A stretch of DNA of 64,000 bases from JAWLDA01 sp041686855 (GCA_041686855.1 JAWLDA010000008.1:1-64000); one strand, 5' to 3'; positions 25,392 to 34,708 are shown, counted from the first letter of the stretch. The notes: generated by a model from the sequence alone, not told the origin. A program made the numbers and translations.

Positions 25392-27029
25392 CTATTCCAC
25401 CAACCCCACGGTCCTCTGAGCGAAGAGGCCCCGTGTCGATTCCACTTCGACGCTCACCGTCGGCAAATGGGTGCGAATCACCCACTCGAAACGCACGACG
25501 TGGCCAGGTTCGAGATGGCCGATGACACTCTCAGCGGCGCCGATGATGAACTCGACCTCGGCGTCACCGCCGTCACCATCGTCACCGCCGCCCCCTCCGA
25601 TAACCCGCACTGTTGGGCGAGCATTCGGGTATGTCTCTACACCGTGCCGAGTGACGCTCGTAGGAAGCGATCCAACATTGCGCAACTCGGCGGTCAGCTT
25701 GTAGATTGAGGGTCCAACCGACTCGGCCGTTAGCGCAACGTCAACGTTAGGCACATGGGTCGCGCACCGCAAGGCGAACTCCGTGCACCTGCGACTGACG
25801 GCCTCCATCTCGTGAAGAGGCGGATTACTCCAAAGCACCCAGTTCCAACCGCCAACCTCGACCGTTCCCAGTTGCGGATGATCGCCGGTCTGCCAATCAA
25901 AGAAGAGCTCCGCGTCCGGATGCGCGTCGTGCCATGCCAATAGCGCTCGGCCCGGGATTAACTCACGCTCTCTCGGCGAGTCAAACCATGCACCAAATTC
26001 GACCCCGAGGTAATTGTAAAAGAGACCCGATTCGACGACGTAAGCGATACTGCCGACGTGCTCGTACATCCATTCCTTAAACGAGCCTGGAAGCATCTCC
26101 GTCTTCTCACCGGTCTTGGCCTCGAGGTAGCCGCTCAAGTACGGGAAGCCGGTGATCTCCTCACCGAGTCTACCCAGGCGCTCAAAGAGGCGGGCATCCG
26201 TTGGGTGGCGGGCGCTCTCGGAGACGACGGCCGATGGGTAAAAGAGCGCTGGATTGCCGGTGTGAAAGTCGAGCGCGACGACGATGTTGGGATGGTCGAG
26301 AACAAAGTCGGCTACCGCCCTCGTCTCTACCTCTGACAGAGGATAGTTGCGATTCCCCGCCCATCCGAATGACGGGCGCCAGTGGGCCGGAAAGTTGCGG
26401 TTAAAGTCGCAGCGTCCAAGGGACGGCCGAATCGGACCGCCATCCCACTCGTGAATCATCCCTTCGGTCGCCGTGTGGTAAAAGGGTCCTACCTGATCCT
26501 TTGGAGAGCGCGAGACGAGGATGCGTGGGTCCTCTGGGCTCGCCACGTACCGTCCATCCGCCGCCTCCCACCGCATAGTGAGAATGCGGCCATCGCCGTT
26601 AATATCCTGGGGAACCACCGCGTTCTTCTGCGTGACCGGCACTCGCTTGCTTCGTACCCGATCGAGGGTTTGCAGTCCGTATTCCGCGCCGTCGACGGCA
26701 ATCCGGGGAATGATGTACACCACCTGCTCATCGAGGAGCCGGCGGATTGTTTCGTTCGTCGCGTACCCATCGATCAAGCTCTCGAGAAGGTGCAACGTGT
26801 GCATCGAACCAGCGTACTCGATGGCGTGCATGTTCCCTTGGGCCAGGAAGGCAGGTCGCCGATTTAAAGGCAGCTTGTCCCGCTGACCCGCCACCTCAAC
26901 GCTCCACAACTCTCGTCCCTCGGGCGTAGTCGCCAATGAAGAGAGCCTCACGAGTTCCGGGGCTTGTGCCGCCACGTCGTGCACAAAGCGTGTCAAACGT
27001 TCGTAGTCGTAGAATGCGTCAAATTCCAA
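25392..27029 (-). CDS. M14-family zinc carboxypeptidase
   Basis: 545 residues from TTG 27029 (GAGGAG nine bases upstream; TTG 27035 is too close). Zinc ligands appear as H68-AI-E71 in GNMHAIEY and the later histidine in ALDFHTGNP; the catalytic glutamate is in YVVESGLF. No signal peptide is visible, unlike most secreted M14 enzymes. After the catalytic domain, a beta-rich C-terminal domain carries a Gly/Asp low-complexity insert (residues about 475-490, GGGGGDDGDGGDAEVE) made of short DNA repeats. It lies downstream of the acetamidase, NHL and sialidase-like genes on the same strand. Confidence 0.9.
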   Translation of the reverse strand: MEFDAFYDYERLTRFVHDVAAQAPELVRLSSLATTPEGRELWSVEVAGQRDKLPLNRRPAFLAQGNMHAIEYAGSMHTLHLLESLIDGYATNETIRRLLDEQVVYIIPRIAVDGAEYGLQTLDRVRSKRVPVTQKNAVVPQDINGDGRILTMRWEAADGRYVASPEDPRILVSRSPKDQVGPFYHTATEGMIHEWDGGPIRPSLGRCDFNRNFPAHWRPSFGWAGNRNYPLSEVETRAVADFVLDHPNIVVALDFHTGNPALFYPSAVVSESARHPTDARLFERLGRLGEEITGFPYLSGYLEAKTGEKTEMLPGSFKEWMYEHVGSIAYVVESGLFYNYLGVEFGAWFDSPRERELIPGRALLAWHDAHPDAELFFDWQTGDHPQLGTVEVGGWNWVLWSNPPLHEMEAVSRRCTEFALRCATHVPNVDVALTAESVGPSIYKLTAELRNVGSLPTSVTRHGVETYPNARPTVRVIGGGGGDDGDGGDAEVEFIIGAAESVIGHLEPGHVVRFEWVIRTHLPTVSVEVESTRGLFAQRTVGLVE

Positions 27030-27131
27030 AACCAAGCGCTCCTCAGATATGCTGATACGTCCTTTGCTGCGTCCTTTTATGCACTGCACTCGACCCGCTC
27101 ATTCGTGTTCAATCGTGCGCTCGGGACAAAT

Positions 27132-28094
27132 TTACGCGAAGGGCAAATACCTCTTCGGGAAAGCGACAGCCACCGTGAAGTGGGGATTCACCACATTGCA
27201 CACCTGAATCCGCCCCACTTGGGCGAGGAGTTGTGTGCCGTCGCCGCGTTCATACCCAAACGCTGTGGCCAGCCAGTTCACCATCTCCCGCCGTGCCATC
27301 GCGACACACTGAAAGAGAGAATCTGCGCTGGCAATGGTGAGAATCTCGTCCGGCGTTTCGGCTCGCGGCCAATCCCACCCTTGCGCGGCCCCAGAGTGCA
27401 CCTCGAGGCGCAGTCGAACGCGGGCGGACGTCTCAAGCCCAGCGCCGCACATCTCACCGTCACCTTGGGCTGCATGGACGTCCCCAAACGACAGGTAGGC
27501 GCCGTCGACCCACACGGGAAAGAGGAGCGTCGTCCCCGCACAGGTGGCGGAACAGTCCATATTCCCCCCGTACTCACCTGGGGTTGCGGCAATCTCGGTT
27601 CGCCCATAACGGGGCGCAATTCCAATAGCCCCGATGAATGGGTGAATCGGCACCTCCGCTTGAGCCACTGTGCTATTTGGCATGTCGAGAATTGCGACGC
27701 CTCGTTCCAAGTCAAGACGCCAATCGAAGTCGTACCGATCCTCGGTTGGCTTGTTGAGCCACCGATGCCCAGGCGCCTCCCCCGTCAGCGCCAGATTGGC
27801 TGACCAAGCGGAGTCGCGATTTAGAGCGATCTCTTCGATGTGAACAGCGAGCACGTCGCCGCGGCGGGCCTCCTCAACAAAGACCGGTCCGACCAATGGG
27901 TTGTTGCTGATGATATCCGTGTCGGGGCGGCGACCAATCACCGCTTCGGGCATCGGATTCCCGTCTTTGTCGAGTCCCTTGGCGTCTCGTGTCTCTGCAA
28001 CGATCGTGTCGCCACTCTTCACTCGCACGACCGGCTCGGACGCGCCCAGCATATGTACGTAGACTTGTTGGTGAATCTCGTGAACTTTGACCAT
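27132..28094 (-). CDS. Acetamidase/formamidase family protein
   Basis: 320 residues of the FmdA/AmdA family (for example HIEEIALNRDSAWS, GAIGIAPR, GGNMDCSATCAGTTLLFPVWVDGAYLSFGDVHAAQGDGE). These enzymes hydrolyse short amides to ammonia and acid. The start ATG 28094 has a full AGGAGGTGA site, inside which lies the TGA stop of the upstream NHL gene, so the two are translationally coupled. The substrate may be another amide or N-acyl compound from the same cluster. Confidence 0.93.
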   Translation of the reverse strand: MVKVHEIHQQVYVHMLGASEPVVRVKSGDTIVAETRDAKGLDKDGNPMPEAVIGRRPDTDIISNNPLVGPVFVEEARRGDVLAVHIEEIALNRDSAWSANLALTGEAPGHRWLNKPTEDRYDFDWRLDLERGVAILDMPNSTVAQAEVPIHPFIGAIGIAPRYGRTEIAATPGEYGGNMDCSATCAGTTLLFPVWVDGAYLSFGDVHAAQGDGEMCGAGLETSARVRLRLEVHSGAAQGWDWPRAETPDEILTIASADSLFQCVAMARREMVNWLATAFGYERGDGTQLLAQVGRIQVCNVVNPHFTVAVAFPKRYLPFA

Positions 28095-28098
28095 GCGT

Positions 28099-29037
28099 TC
28101 ACCTCCTGCGGAGATACTTGCGCAACACCACACACTCTTCGACGGGCGCGCCCTGTGTGACAAATCCAACGTAGAGGTCGCCATCCGGCGTGACGCACAT
28201 ACCATGCGCTCCGACCCGAGGCTCCTGCCCCCCGACCTCCCACCTCGCCATCAATGTACCACGCTCGTCGAAGATGCTCACTCGTCCTCCCGGGGGCGAT
28301 AACTCGGGGACGTAGAACGCACCCTTACCGTCCATCACGACTTGGCAGGGTTGTGAGCAATCGGTCCACTCCGTGAGGAACTCCCCTTCGCCCGTAAAAA
28401 TTTGAATCCTGTTATTCTCCCGATCGGCGACGTACACTCGCCCCTCGTCGTCTACGCTGACACCGTGCGGCAGACAGAACTCGCCTGGACCCGACCCCGG
28501 CGAACCCCAAGAGAAGAGAAGCTCGCCTTGCGGCGAGAACTTGTGAATACGAGCGTTACCGTATCCGTCAGAGACGTAGATCGAACCGTCATGACCGAGC
28601 GCCACATCCGTGGGGTGATTAAACGGAGGGCCCGCCGTCTTTACCGTCCGCGGATTCATTCCGACGACTCCGGTCTCCGATGGACTCCCCTTCTTACCAA
28701 GGAGGAGGAGCGATTGGCGACCATCGGGGGTGAACTTCCCCACCGTATGCGTCCCCATGTCAGCACAGTAGTTTGAACCGTCCGGACCGACAAAAAGCCC
28801 GTGGGGCCGAACGAGAACGCCTCGCCCCCACGACCCGAGCAGCTCACCCTCCTGGCTGAAGACGAGCGCCCGATCCTCGCTCTTGTTGTTGAGGACAGTG
28901 ATTTGACCGTCGCCATCGATGCAGACGTCAACCACTTCGCCGATCTGCAGTCCATCCGGGACGTTAGGCCAATTCGTAACTTCGTCGTACTGGTACGCTC
29001 CGGTTCCGACGGCCACACCTCGGCTGTTGCTGGACAT
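28099..29037 (-). CDS. NHL-repeat six-bladed beta-propeller protein
   Basis: 312 residues from ATG 29037, with GGAGGG seven bases upstream. NHL-type blades recur with the GSIYVSDGYGNARIHKFSP, GRVYVADRENNRIQIF and GAFYVPELS patterns, about six blades. No signal peptide, so it is probably cytoplasmic. Family members are lactonases, lyases or binding proteins. It lies between the sialidase-like and acetamidase genes; a lactonase or peptidyl-type lyase role is possible but not shown by a diagnostic residue. Confidence 0.88.
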   Translation of the reverse strand: MSSNSRGVAVGTGAYQYDEVTNWPNVPDGLQIGEVVDVCIDGDGQITVLNNKSEDRALVFSQEGELLGSWGRGVLVRPHGLFVGPDGSNYCADMGTHTVGKFTPDGRQSLLLLGKKGSPSETGVVGMNPRTVKTAGPPFNHPTDVALGHDGSIYVSDGYGNARIHKFSPQGELLFSWGSPGSGPGEFCLPHGVSVDDEGRVYVADRENNRIQIFTGEGEFLTEWTDCSQPCQVVMDGKGAFYVPELSPPGGRVSIFDERGTLMARWEVGGQEPRVGAHGMCVTPDGDLYVGFVTQGAPVEECVVLRKYLRRR

Positions 29038-29121
29038 TTTAAAGCCCTCCTTGTCTAACCAGCCTCTCAACCTTGGGCCGGTCGGCTACCCTCCCGCCGA
29101 CGGCCCCCCACCTCGTGGTCC

Positions 29122-30315
29122 TTAGCCCTCAGCTTCGGGGACTGCCACGTCGGCGTCATTGAACGACGCCTTGTCAACCACAACCCTAAGCCGTGCGGTA
29201 GCAGAGACAGGGCTCCCCTGGATCACATCTTCCTCCGTGAATACAGCCATCAGAATCTCCCGGTCGCTCTGCCGGTTGCGATCGTAGATAATGTAGATTC
29301 GTCCGTCAGGTGCTTGTACACCGTCAGGATAGGAGACGCCGGACCGAGCGTCCAGCTTGAGGCCACCATGCCACGTCATACCGTCGTCATCAGAGACGAA
29401 CGCCGTCAACTCCGAGCGCACCCCTGAGTGTTTGTCGGGCTCCGCGAAGCGTCCCTCACCTGGGTCGTGTCGTACGAGCAGGAGCCTGCCGGAGCTGAGC
29501 CTTCTAACAAAGAATCGAGAGACGACGTGGGGGATCCGCGACGGTGCGCTGGGCGACCACGTCCGACCGCCATCGGATGAGTCCGATTCACCAATGCCAT
29601 ACCGAGTGCGTACCAACATCCACAAGCTACCGTCACGGCGCTCTACAATCATATGCTCGTCGCACCGGCTCTCCGGAACGACAGCGCGCCCTCGGAGGCT
29701 CCACGTCTCCCCGTTGTCGTCGGAAGCCCACACAGCCGAGCCCCACTCGTCTTCCAAGTGATGTCGATGCTCCTCAGGAATGTTGCTACTTGGCTTCATG
29801 TGCCACATAGCGACGGGCAGCAACCACTCCCCGTTTGAACGGACGATCGGCTTGTTGAGTGCGATTCCGTTAGCGAGCCGCCGGGGTTCACTCCACACCG
29901 GATCCTCATTGGTCGAATCGTCGGTTGTAGCGCACCAGACACCGGTCCGCCCGTCGTAATGACCGAATGATTGGGACCAGAATAGCCAAAGCCGTCCATC
30001 CGGGTCGTGCCACAACGCCGGGTCGAACGCCCTGACCTCCCCCGGAGGGTCGATGACAAGCTTCGGGCGCGACCATGTTTCTCCATCGTCCCTGCTCGTG
30101 GCAACCACCACGTAGTTTCCGGGGCCTTCGCCAGACTCCTCAGGGCCGCCGGCGTACCACGTCGCCCAGAGGCGACCGTTGGCAGCTCGTTCGATCCCCG
30201 GAATCCCCTGAAAGCGACGCCGATCATTCGCATACTCACGCCCCGGGGCAACGTTTAGCGCAACCGGTAGCAATGCCGGATCTGACTTTAAAGCCTCCAT
30301 GCTCCTCGCGTCCAT
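29122..30315 (-). CDS. Sialidase-like BNR-repeat protein
   Basis: A 397-residue six-bladed propeller with at least four Asp-box motifs (SRDDGETW, SDDNGETW, SSDGGRTW, SDDDGMTW). Despite the fold, an arginine triad for sialic acid is not evident, so exo-alpha-sialidase activity is unproven. No signal peptide. The N-terminus is made of a 10-residue repeat (MDARRVEARS, MDARSMEALK) with several ATG codons; ATG 30315 has GGAGG eight bases upstream, while 30345 and 30300 are alternatives. It is the first gene of a four-gene minus-strand cluster. Confidence 0.88.
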   Translation of the reverse strand: MDARSMEALKSDPALLPVALNVAPGREYANDRRRFQGIPGIERAANGRLWATWYAGGPEESGEGPGNYVVVATSRDDGETWSRPKLVIDPPGEVRAFDPALWHDPDGRLWLFWSQSFGHYDGRTGVWCATTDDSTNEDPVWSEPRRLANGIALNKPIVRSNGEWLLPVAMWHMKPSSNIPEEHRHHLEDEWGSAVWASDDNGETWSLRGRAVVPESRCDEHMIVERRDGSLWMLVRTRYGIGESDSSDGGRTWSPSAPSRIPHVVSRFFVRRLSSGRLLLVRHDPGEGRFAEPDKHSGVRSELTAFVSDDDGMTWHGGLKLDARSGVSYPDGVQAPDGRIYIIYDRNRQSDREILMAVFTEEDVIQGSPVSATARLRVVVDKASFNDADVAVPEAEG

Positions 30316-30360
30316 GCTTCTCGCCTCCACTCTCCTCGCGTCCATGCTTCTCGCCTACTG
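30302..30360. repeat. Two 30-bp repeats over the sialidase-like gene start
   Basis: Units at 30302-30331 and 30332-30360 share CTCCTCGCGTCCATGCTTCT and continue similarly; a third, shorter partial copy follows. Each unit carries, on the minus strand, a GGAGG-type site and an ATG, so the start codon is itself duplicated in frame. Confidence 0.85.
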
Positions 30361-30604
30361 CGCTCCTCGCCTACTGCGCCCCACCGTCATGAATTCATTA
30401 CAAGCATTTCGTGTTTCTTATGCGACTTTTCCAGTTTTGAAGGTGTAAATCCTATATTGCGTCTTCCAACAAGGAAGCCCTCGTGCGGAAAATAGGTTAA
30501 GTACCCGTTCATTGGGTGAGAGTTCCTCCAACTTTCCACGGACCTACGACTTGTCCACAAATTGACCGAAGTTGACTTCCATAGAGTATTGGGGAGAGTG
30601 ATGG

Positions 30605-32250
30605 GGCGCTTACAAAAGCCCAGCTCAGGGGAGCGGGCCTACGTTACGCTCTGTGCCGTTCCACCGGGTGATGCCATTTCCGTAGTGTTGTCCGTCCCTG
30701 CCAATGCCCTGCTCAGAGGGCCGGGCCTAGCGTTACGATCTGTGCCCCTCCGCGCGACCTCGTCATTTTGCTAGACGTTGCCCCCCTCGTGAGGTGTCTT
30801 TGCTCACAGGCGTGCAATCATTCCCCGCCAGGCAGGCATCAACGCCGATTCGGCGGCGTTTTTCCTCCCGGCGCGGCGTCGGGGCGCCGCCTCGCATCCA
30901 TGAACGCCAAGGGAACGCAGAGGGACGTGGAGGCGCTATCGCAAAATCCCAGCTCAGAGGACTGGGCCCTACATTACGATTTGTGCTCCTCCTCGAGCCG
31001 TGCCCATATTGCTAGGTGTTGCCCCTTTTGCGAGGTGTCTTTGCTCGCAGGCGTGCAATCATTCCCCGCCAGGCGGGCATCAACGCCGATTCGGCGGCGT
31101 TTTTCCTCCCGGCGCGGCGTCGGGGCGCCGCCTCGCGTCCATGAACGCCAAGGGAACGCAAAGGGACGTGGAGGCCCCATCGCAAAAGACCAGCTCAGAG
31201 AGCCGGGCCTATTGTTGTAATTTCCGCCGATTCCCACGACCTCGTCATTTTGCTAGGTGTTGCCCCCCTCGTGAGGTGTCTTTGCTCGNNNNNNNNNNNN
31301 NNNNNNNNNNNNNNNNNNNNNNNNNNNNNNNNNNNNNNNNNNNNNNNNNNNNNNNNNNNNNNNNNNNNNNNNNNNNNNNNNNNNNNNNCCGATTCCCACG
31401 ACCTCGTCATTTTGCTAGGTGTTGCCCCCCTCGTGAGGTGTCTTTGCTCGCAGGCGTGCAATCATTCCCCGCCAGGCGGGCATCAACGCCGATTCGGCGG
31501 CGTTTTTCGTCCCGGCGCGGCGTCGGGGCATCGCCTCGCGTCCATCAACGCAAAGGGACGTGGAGGCCCCATCGCAAAAGCCCAGCTCAGAGAGCCGGGC
31601 CTATTGTTGTAATTTCCGCCGATTCCCACGACCTCGTCATTTTGCTAGGTGTTGCCCCCCTCGTGAGGTGTCTTTGCTCGCAGGCGTGCAATCATTCCCC
31701 GCCAGGCGGGCATCAACATCGATTTCGCAGCGTTTTTCGTCCCGGCGCGGCGTCGGGGCATCGCCTCGCGTCCATGAACGCCAAGGGAACGCAAAGGGAC
31801 GTGGAGGCCCCATCGCAAAAGACCAGCTCAGAGGAATAGACCCTACGTTACGCTTTGTTCTCCTCCTCGAGCCGTGCCCATTTTTCTAGGTGTTGCCCCC
31901 CTCGTGAGGTGTCTTTGCTCACAGGCGTGCAATCATTCCCCGCCAGGCGGGCATCAACGCCGATTTAGCGACGTTTTTCGTCCCGGCGCGGCGTCGGGGC
32001 GCCGCCTCGCGTCCATGAACGCCAAGGGAACGCAAAGGGACGTGGAGGCCCCATCGCAAAAGACCAGCCCAGAGAGCCGGGCCTATGGTTGTAATTTTCG
32101 CCGATTCCCGCGACCTCGTGATTTTACTAGGCGTTGCCCCCCTCGTGAGGTGTCTTTGCTCACAGGCGTGCAATCATTCCCCACCAGGCGGGCATCAACG
32201 TCGATTTCGCCGCGTTTTTCGTCCCGGCGCGGCATCGGGGCATCGCCTCA
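30605..32250 (+). repeat. Array 1: tandem ~241-bp structured repeats
   Basis: A fixed anchor (GAGGTGTCTTTGCTC) recurs at 30791, 31032, 31273, then after a gap 31435, 31665, 31906 and 32147, spaced 241, 241, 230, 241 and 241 bp. The 230-bp unit lacks 11 bp near GAACGCCAAGG. Each unit holds a GC-rich terminator-like hairpin with a T run (CGCCGATTCGGCGGCGTTTTT class), a second hairpin around CAGCTCAGAGAGC and an internal module that exists in two forms. 241 is not a multiple of three, so reading frames shift from copy to copy; the long ORFs here are not credible genes. No coding gene is seen from 30346 to 32578. Confidence 0.9.
31289..31388. other. Assembly gap (100 N) inside array 1
   Basis: Exactly 100 undetermined bases, a standard placeholder for a gap of unknown length. 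It falls between anchors that are only 162 bp apart, so at least one partial repeat unit, and possibly many, is missing. Copy number in array 1 is therefore a minimum. Confidence 0.98.
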
Positions 32251-32466
32251 CGGCCATAGACACATAGGATCCTGGCAGCACCGAGGCATCGCCTCTGGAC
32301 AAGAGACGCAAACGGGGACGATGGTTACAGAGTTCAAACACTCCCGTCGACTTGTGCTACATCGGGGGTCAGGGTCAGCAGATGGCGCGCAGGTCAAACT
32401 GCGGGCTACCTGAGCGCCTGGCCCAATAATTGCTGATAGTTGCGGACCGCACTCCATCCGTTTGGA

Positions 32467-32540
32467 CCGATCTCGTACGGCCGATCTCGTACGGCCAATC
32501 GTGTACGGCCAATCTCGGACCGGCCAATCTCGGACCCGCC
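32467..32540. repeat. Short 14-15-bp tandem repeats
   Basis: About five or six units starting at 32467, 32481, 32495, 32509 and 32524, CCGATCTCGTACGG grading into CCAATCTCGGACCGG. They sit between array 1 and the 3' end of the AHSA1 gene. The CCAAT start is shared with the 15-bp units at 55076. Confidence 0.8.
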
Positions 32541-32578
32541 AGATGGGACAGGCCAATAACTGCCCACGCAGCAACGGC

Positions 32579-33079
32579 CTACAGGGTCTTGAGATATGCA
32601 CTAAGCCGATCAAAGGTCTGGTTTCCACCATCCACAGCACCAAACTTCACGCTCATTTGGCGATCCTCGACTGTGGCGTAGCGTTGGATCATCGTTACTT
32701 CTGTCACTTCATCCTGCTGCGAAAAGGTGACGGTGACGTGAAACGGTTGGGAATCGTCGTTTTCGCCACCGTGCCAGTAGACGAGTCGCTCCGGTTCGAC
32801 CACTTCGACATACTCAATGCGATTCTTGTAGTCCGTCCCGTCTGGTCCGTGCATGATGAAGCGCCAAAGCCCGCCCGACCGCAGGTCCATCTCATGCGTT
32901 GTCGTGGAGAATCCCCTGGGTCCCCACCAAGCTCCGATGTGCTCCGGATTGGTCCACACCTTGTAAACAAGGTCCCGAGGTGCGTCAAACCGACGGCTAA
33001 TCACGATCTCGCGATCTGATGCGGCCGACACTTCCGTTGTCCGCGGCGTTTCGCTACTCTCGACTCCCTTTGTCTCCAT
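32579..33079 (-). CDS. AHSA1/SRPBCC-domain protein
   Basis: 166 residues from ATG 33079, with GAGGAGG nine bases upstream. The fold starts with EIVISRRFDAPRDLVYKVWTNPEHI and the tell-tale WWGPRGF, then WRFIMHGPDG. These START-like proteins bind hydrophobic ligands; members next to ArsR regulators are common. The start overlaps the ArsR gene by 26 bp, so expression is coupled. The ligand or function is unknown. Confidence 0.9.
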   Translation of the reverse strand: METKGVESSETPRTTEVSAASDREIVISRRFDAPRDLVYKVWTNPEHIGAWWGPRGFSTTTHEMDLRSGGLWRFIMHGPDGTDYKNRIEYVEVVEPERLVYWHGGENDDSQPFHVTVTFSQQDEVTEVTMIQRYATVEDRQMSVKFGAVDGGNQTFDRLSAYLKTL

Positions 33080-33416
33080 TGGTTGAATCCTCCTCAGTCT
33101 GTACATGTCGTAAGTACTCGTCCAGTCGCTGGAAGCTTTCGTCCCAAAACGTCCGAAACGGCTCCACCCAGTCGGCGACGTCCTTGAGTGGCTTCGCGTC
33201 CAAGCGACAAGGACGCCACTGACCCTCCCGGCCACGGGTGACGAGACCTGCCCGTTCGAGCACTTTGAGGTGTTTCGTGATGGCAGGCATGCTGACAGGG
33301 AACGGCTCGGCCAGTTCCGTCACGGACTTCTCACCCGAAGTGAGCGCCGCCAAGATCGCACGTCGTGTCGGATCGGCCAATGCGGAGAAGATGTTACTCA
33401 GTCGATCGGACGCCAT
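33054..33416 (-). CDS. ArsR-family winged-helix regulator
   Basis: 120 residues: NIFSALADPTRRAIL, then a recognition helix around VSMPAITKHLKVLERAGLV and the wing GREGQWRPCRLD. There is no obvious metal-binding ELCVC-type motif, so it is probably one of the non-metal ArsR regulators that are always paired with AHSA1 proteins. It lies upstream of, and overlaps, the AHSA1 gene and likely controls that operon. Confidence 0.93.
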   Translation of the reverse strand: MASDRLSNIFSALADPTRRAILAALTSGEKSVTELAEPFPVSMPAITKHLKVLERAGLVTRGREGQWRPCRLDAKPLKDVADWVEPFRTFWDESFQRLDEYLRHVQTEEDSTNGDKGSRE

Positions 33417-33526
33417 ACACTTAACCCCTCGTTTAATTAACCTAATGGTAAAATACAGCGCAAACGCTACTCACGTCAAGCTGTTTCGCAAAAAAAGTCG
33501 CCAGATGAGTGCGCAGCGCCGCCTCC

Positions 33527-34516
33527 CTAGACGTCGCCGCTCAAGAGTTCCTCCAAGGAGACCTCGCGCCGCAAGCGAGCGCTCGCTTCGATCATAAAGA
33601 CCATGGCCAACGTTTTGAGGTTGTCGTCGGCGCTCGTGGGGGGTTCAACCCCGTCAGCCACTGCCTGCAAAAAGTCACGGCACAGCGAAATTTGGCGGTA
33701 CGCAGACGAGGGGTCTTCATCGTGATACTCTGTCACTTCATCCCCCACACTCACCTGCACCAGACTTGCACCATCATACGTCACCTGTCCCCGTTCACCC
33801 TCGATGCGCCACAACCCGTTGTAGTTGGTCACCCGGCCCTTTGCGACATAACTGCCACTGTAATGAAACCTGGCCCCGTCGGCAAAGCGGAATGTCGCTT
33901 CAGCGACGGTGGGGCCGTCACAGCCGTTCCAAGCGGGATCCCACATCTCCGCCCGACAACTCACTGGATCCGCGCCCATAACGTGGCGAATGCAGTCGAG
34001 TTGGTGAACCCCCTGATTAAGGAGGAGCGGCAACTTGATCCTTTCCGTCGGCCGCCAGCGGTAAAACTCCACTAGGCCACCGGTCAAAGCGCCCAATTCC
34101 CCTTGTACAGCCCGACTCACCCGTTCAAACGCCTTGCCGTACCGGTACTGCTGAGCGACAGCGACGCACACCCCTCTCTCCTTCGCCCGTTCGGTCAGCC
34201 TCCTAGCGGAGGCTAGATCTTCGGTAAATGGTTTTTCAATCAGGACGTGGCATCCAAGCTCGACACACTCCGAGAGAATCGCTTCGTGTACATGGTTTGG
34301 GGCACACGCGATCACCACGCGGCACCCCGTCGACTGCACGGCATCGGCCAACTCCGTAAAGCGAACCGACTCCTCAAACCCCAGTCGCGCCCCCACCTCG
34401 TTGAGGGTTGGAGCATGGCGGTCCACGACCGCTACGATCTCCGCCCCAGCTTCCTGGGCCCAACCAACCCAGTGTGCTCCCCGTCTGCCCAACCCCAAAC
34501 TAATCACCTGCATCAC
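33527..34516 (-). CDS. Gfo/Idh/MocA family oxidoreductase
   Basis: 329 residues. Rossmann motif GLGRRGAHW, VVDRH after strand 2, EKP motif as HVLIEKPFTED, and a substrate-domain histidine in NQGVHQLD. GGGAGG precedes the tandem GTG-ATG start. It stands alone between the ArsR gene and a divergent zinc-type binding protein; the intergenic region contains two Fur/Zur-type palindromes that are closer to the other gene. Substrate unknown. Confidence 0.93.
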   Translation of the reverse strand: MMQVISLGLGRRGAHWVGWAQEAGAEIVAVVDRHAPTLNEVGARLGFEESVRFTELADAVQSTGCRVVIACAPNHVHEAILSECVELGCHVLIEKPFTEDLASARRLTERAKERGVCVAVAQQYRYGKAFERVSRAVQGELGALTGGLVEFYRWRPTERIKLPLLLNQGVHQLDCIRHVMGADPVSCRAEMWDPAWNGCDGPTVAEATFRFADGARFHYSGSYVAKGRVTNYNGLWRIEGERGQVTYDGASLVQVSVGDEVTEYHDEDPSSAYRQISLCRDFLQAVADGVEPPTSADDNLKTLAMVFMIEASARLRREVSLEELLSGDV

Positions 34517-34641
34517 AGGAAACCTCCCGACGTACCTATTTGGATTGAATGCATCAATGGCAGAGATTTCAGCGAGAGCCCCACTCTACCCTTTGACACC
34601 CCACTTGACACACCCGCCCTGCATACGTAGAATAACTCTAG

Positions 34642-34656
34642 TGATACTAAGTATCA
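34642..34656 (+). promoter_or_regulatory. Fur/Zur-type 7-1-7 palindrome (site 1)
   Basis: Perfect TGATACT-A-AGTATCA, 111 bp upstream of a ZnuA/TroA-type gene. The 7-1-7 layout and TGATA...TATCA ends match the operator class TGATAATNATTATCA used by Fur-family regulators such as Zur. The specific regulator is inferred from the downstream gene. Confidence 0.7.
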
Positions 34657-34693
34657 TCGTCGCTCCGTCGGGAGCTAATTTTTTGACCTTGGG

Positions 34694-34708
34694 TGATACT
34701 CGGTATCA
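34694..34708 (+). promoter_or_regulatory. Fur/Zur-type 7-1-7 palindrome (site 2)
   Basis: TGATACT-C-GGTATCA, one mismatch from a perfect 7-1-7, 52 bp centre to centre from site 1 (about five helical turns, so on the same DNA face). Two operators in front of a zinc-type binding protein are what Zur repression would use. Confidence 0.7.

Noticed and set aside
30605..32250. CRISPR array
   Set aside because: Units of ~241 bp are repeats throughout, without 25-40-bp repeats separated by unique spacers, and no cas genes are near.
31000..32413. Long ORFs across array 1 (FSSRRGVG and MNAKGTQRDVE-type repeats)
   Set aside because: The repeat period is not a multiple of three, so the same DNA is read in different frames; no ribosome sites; one ORF runs through the N gap.
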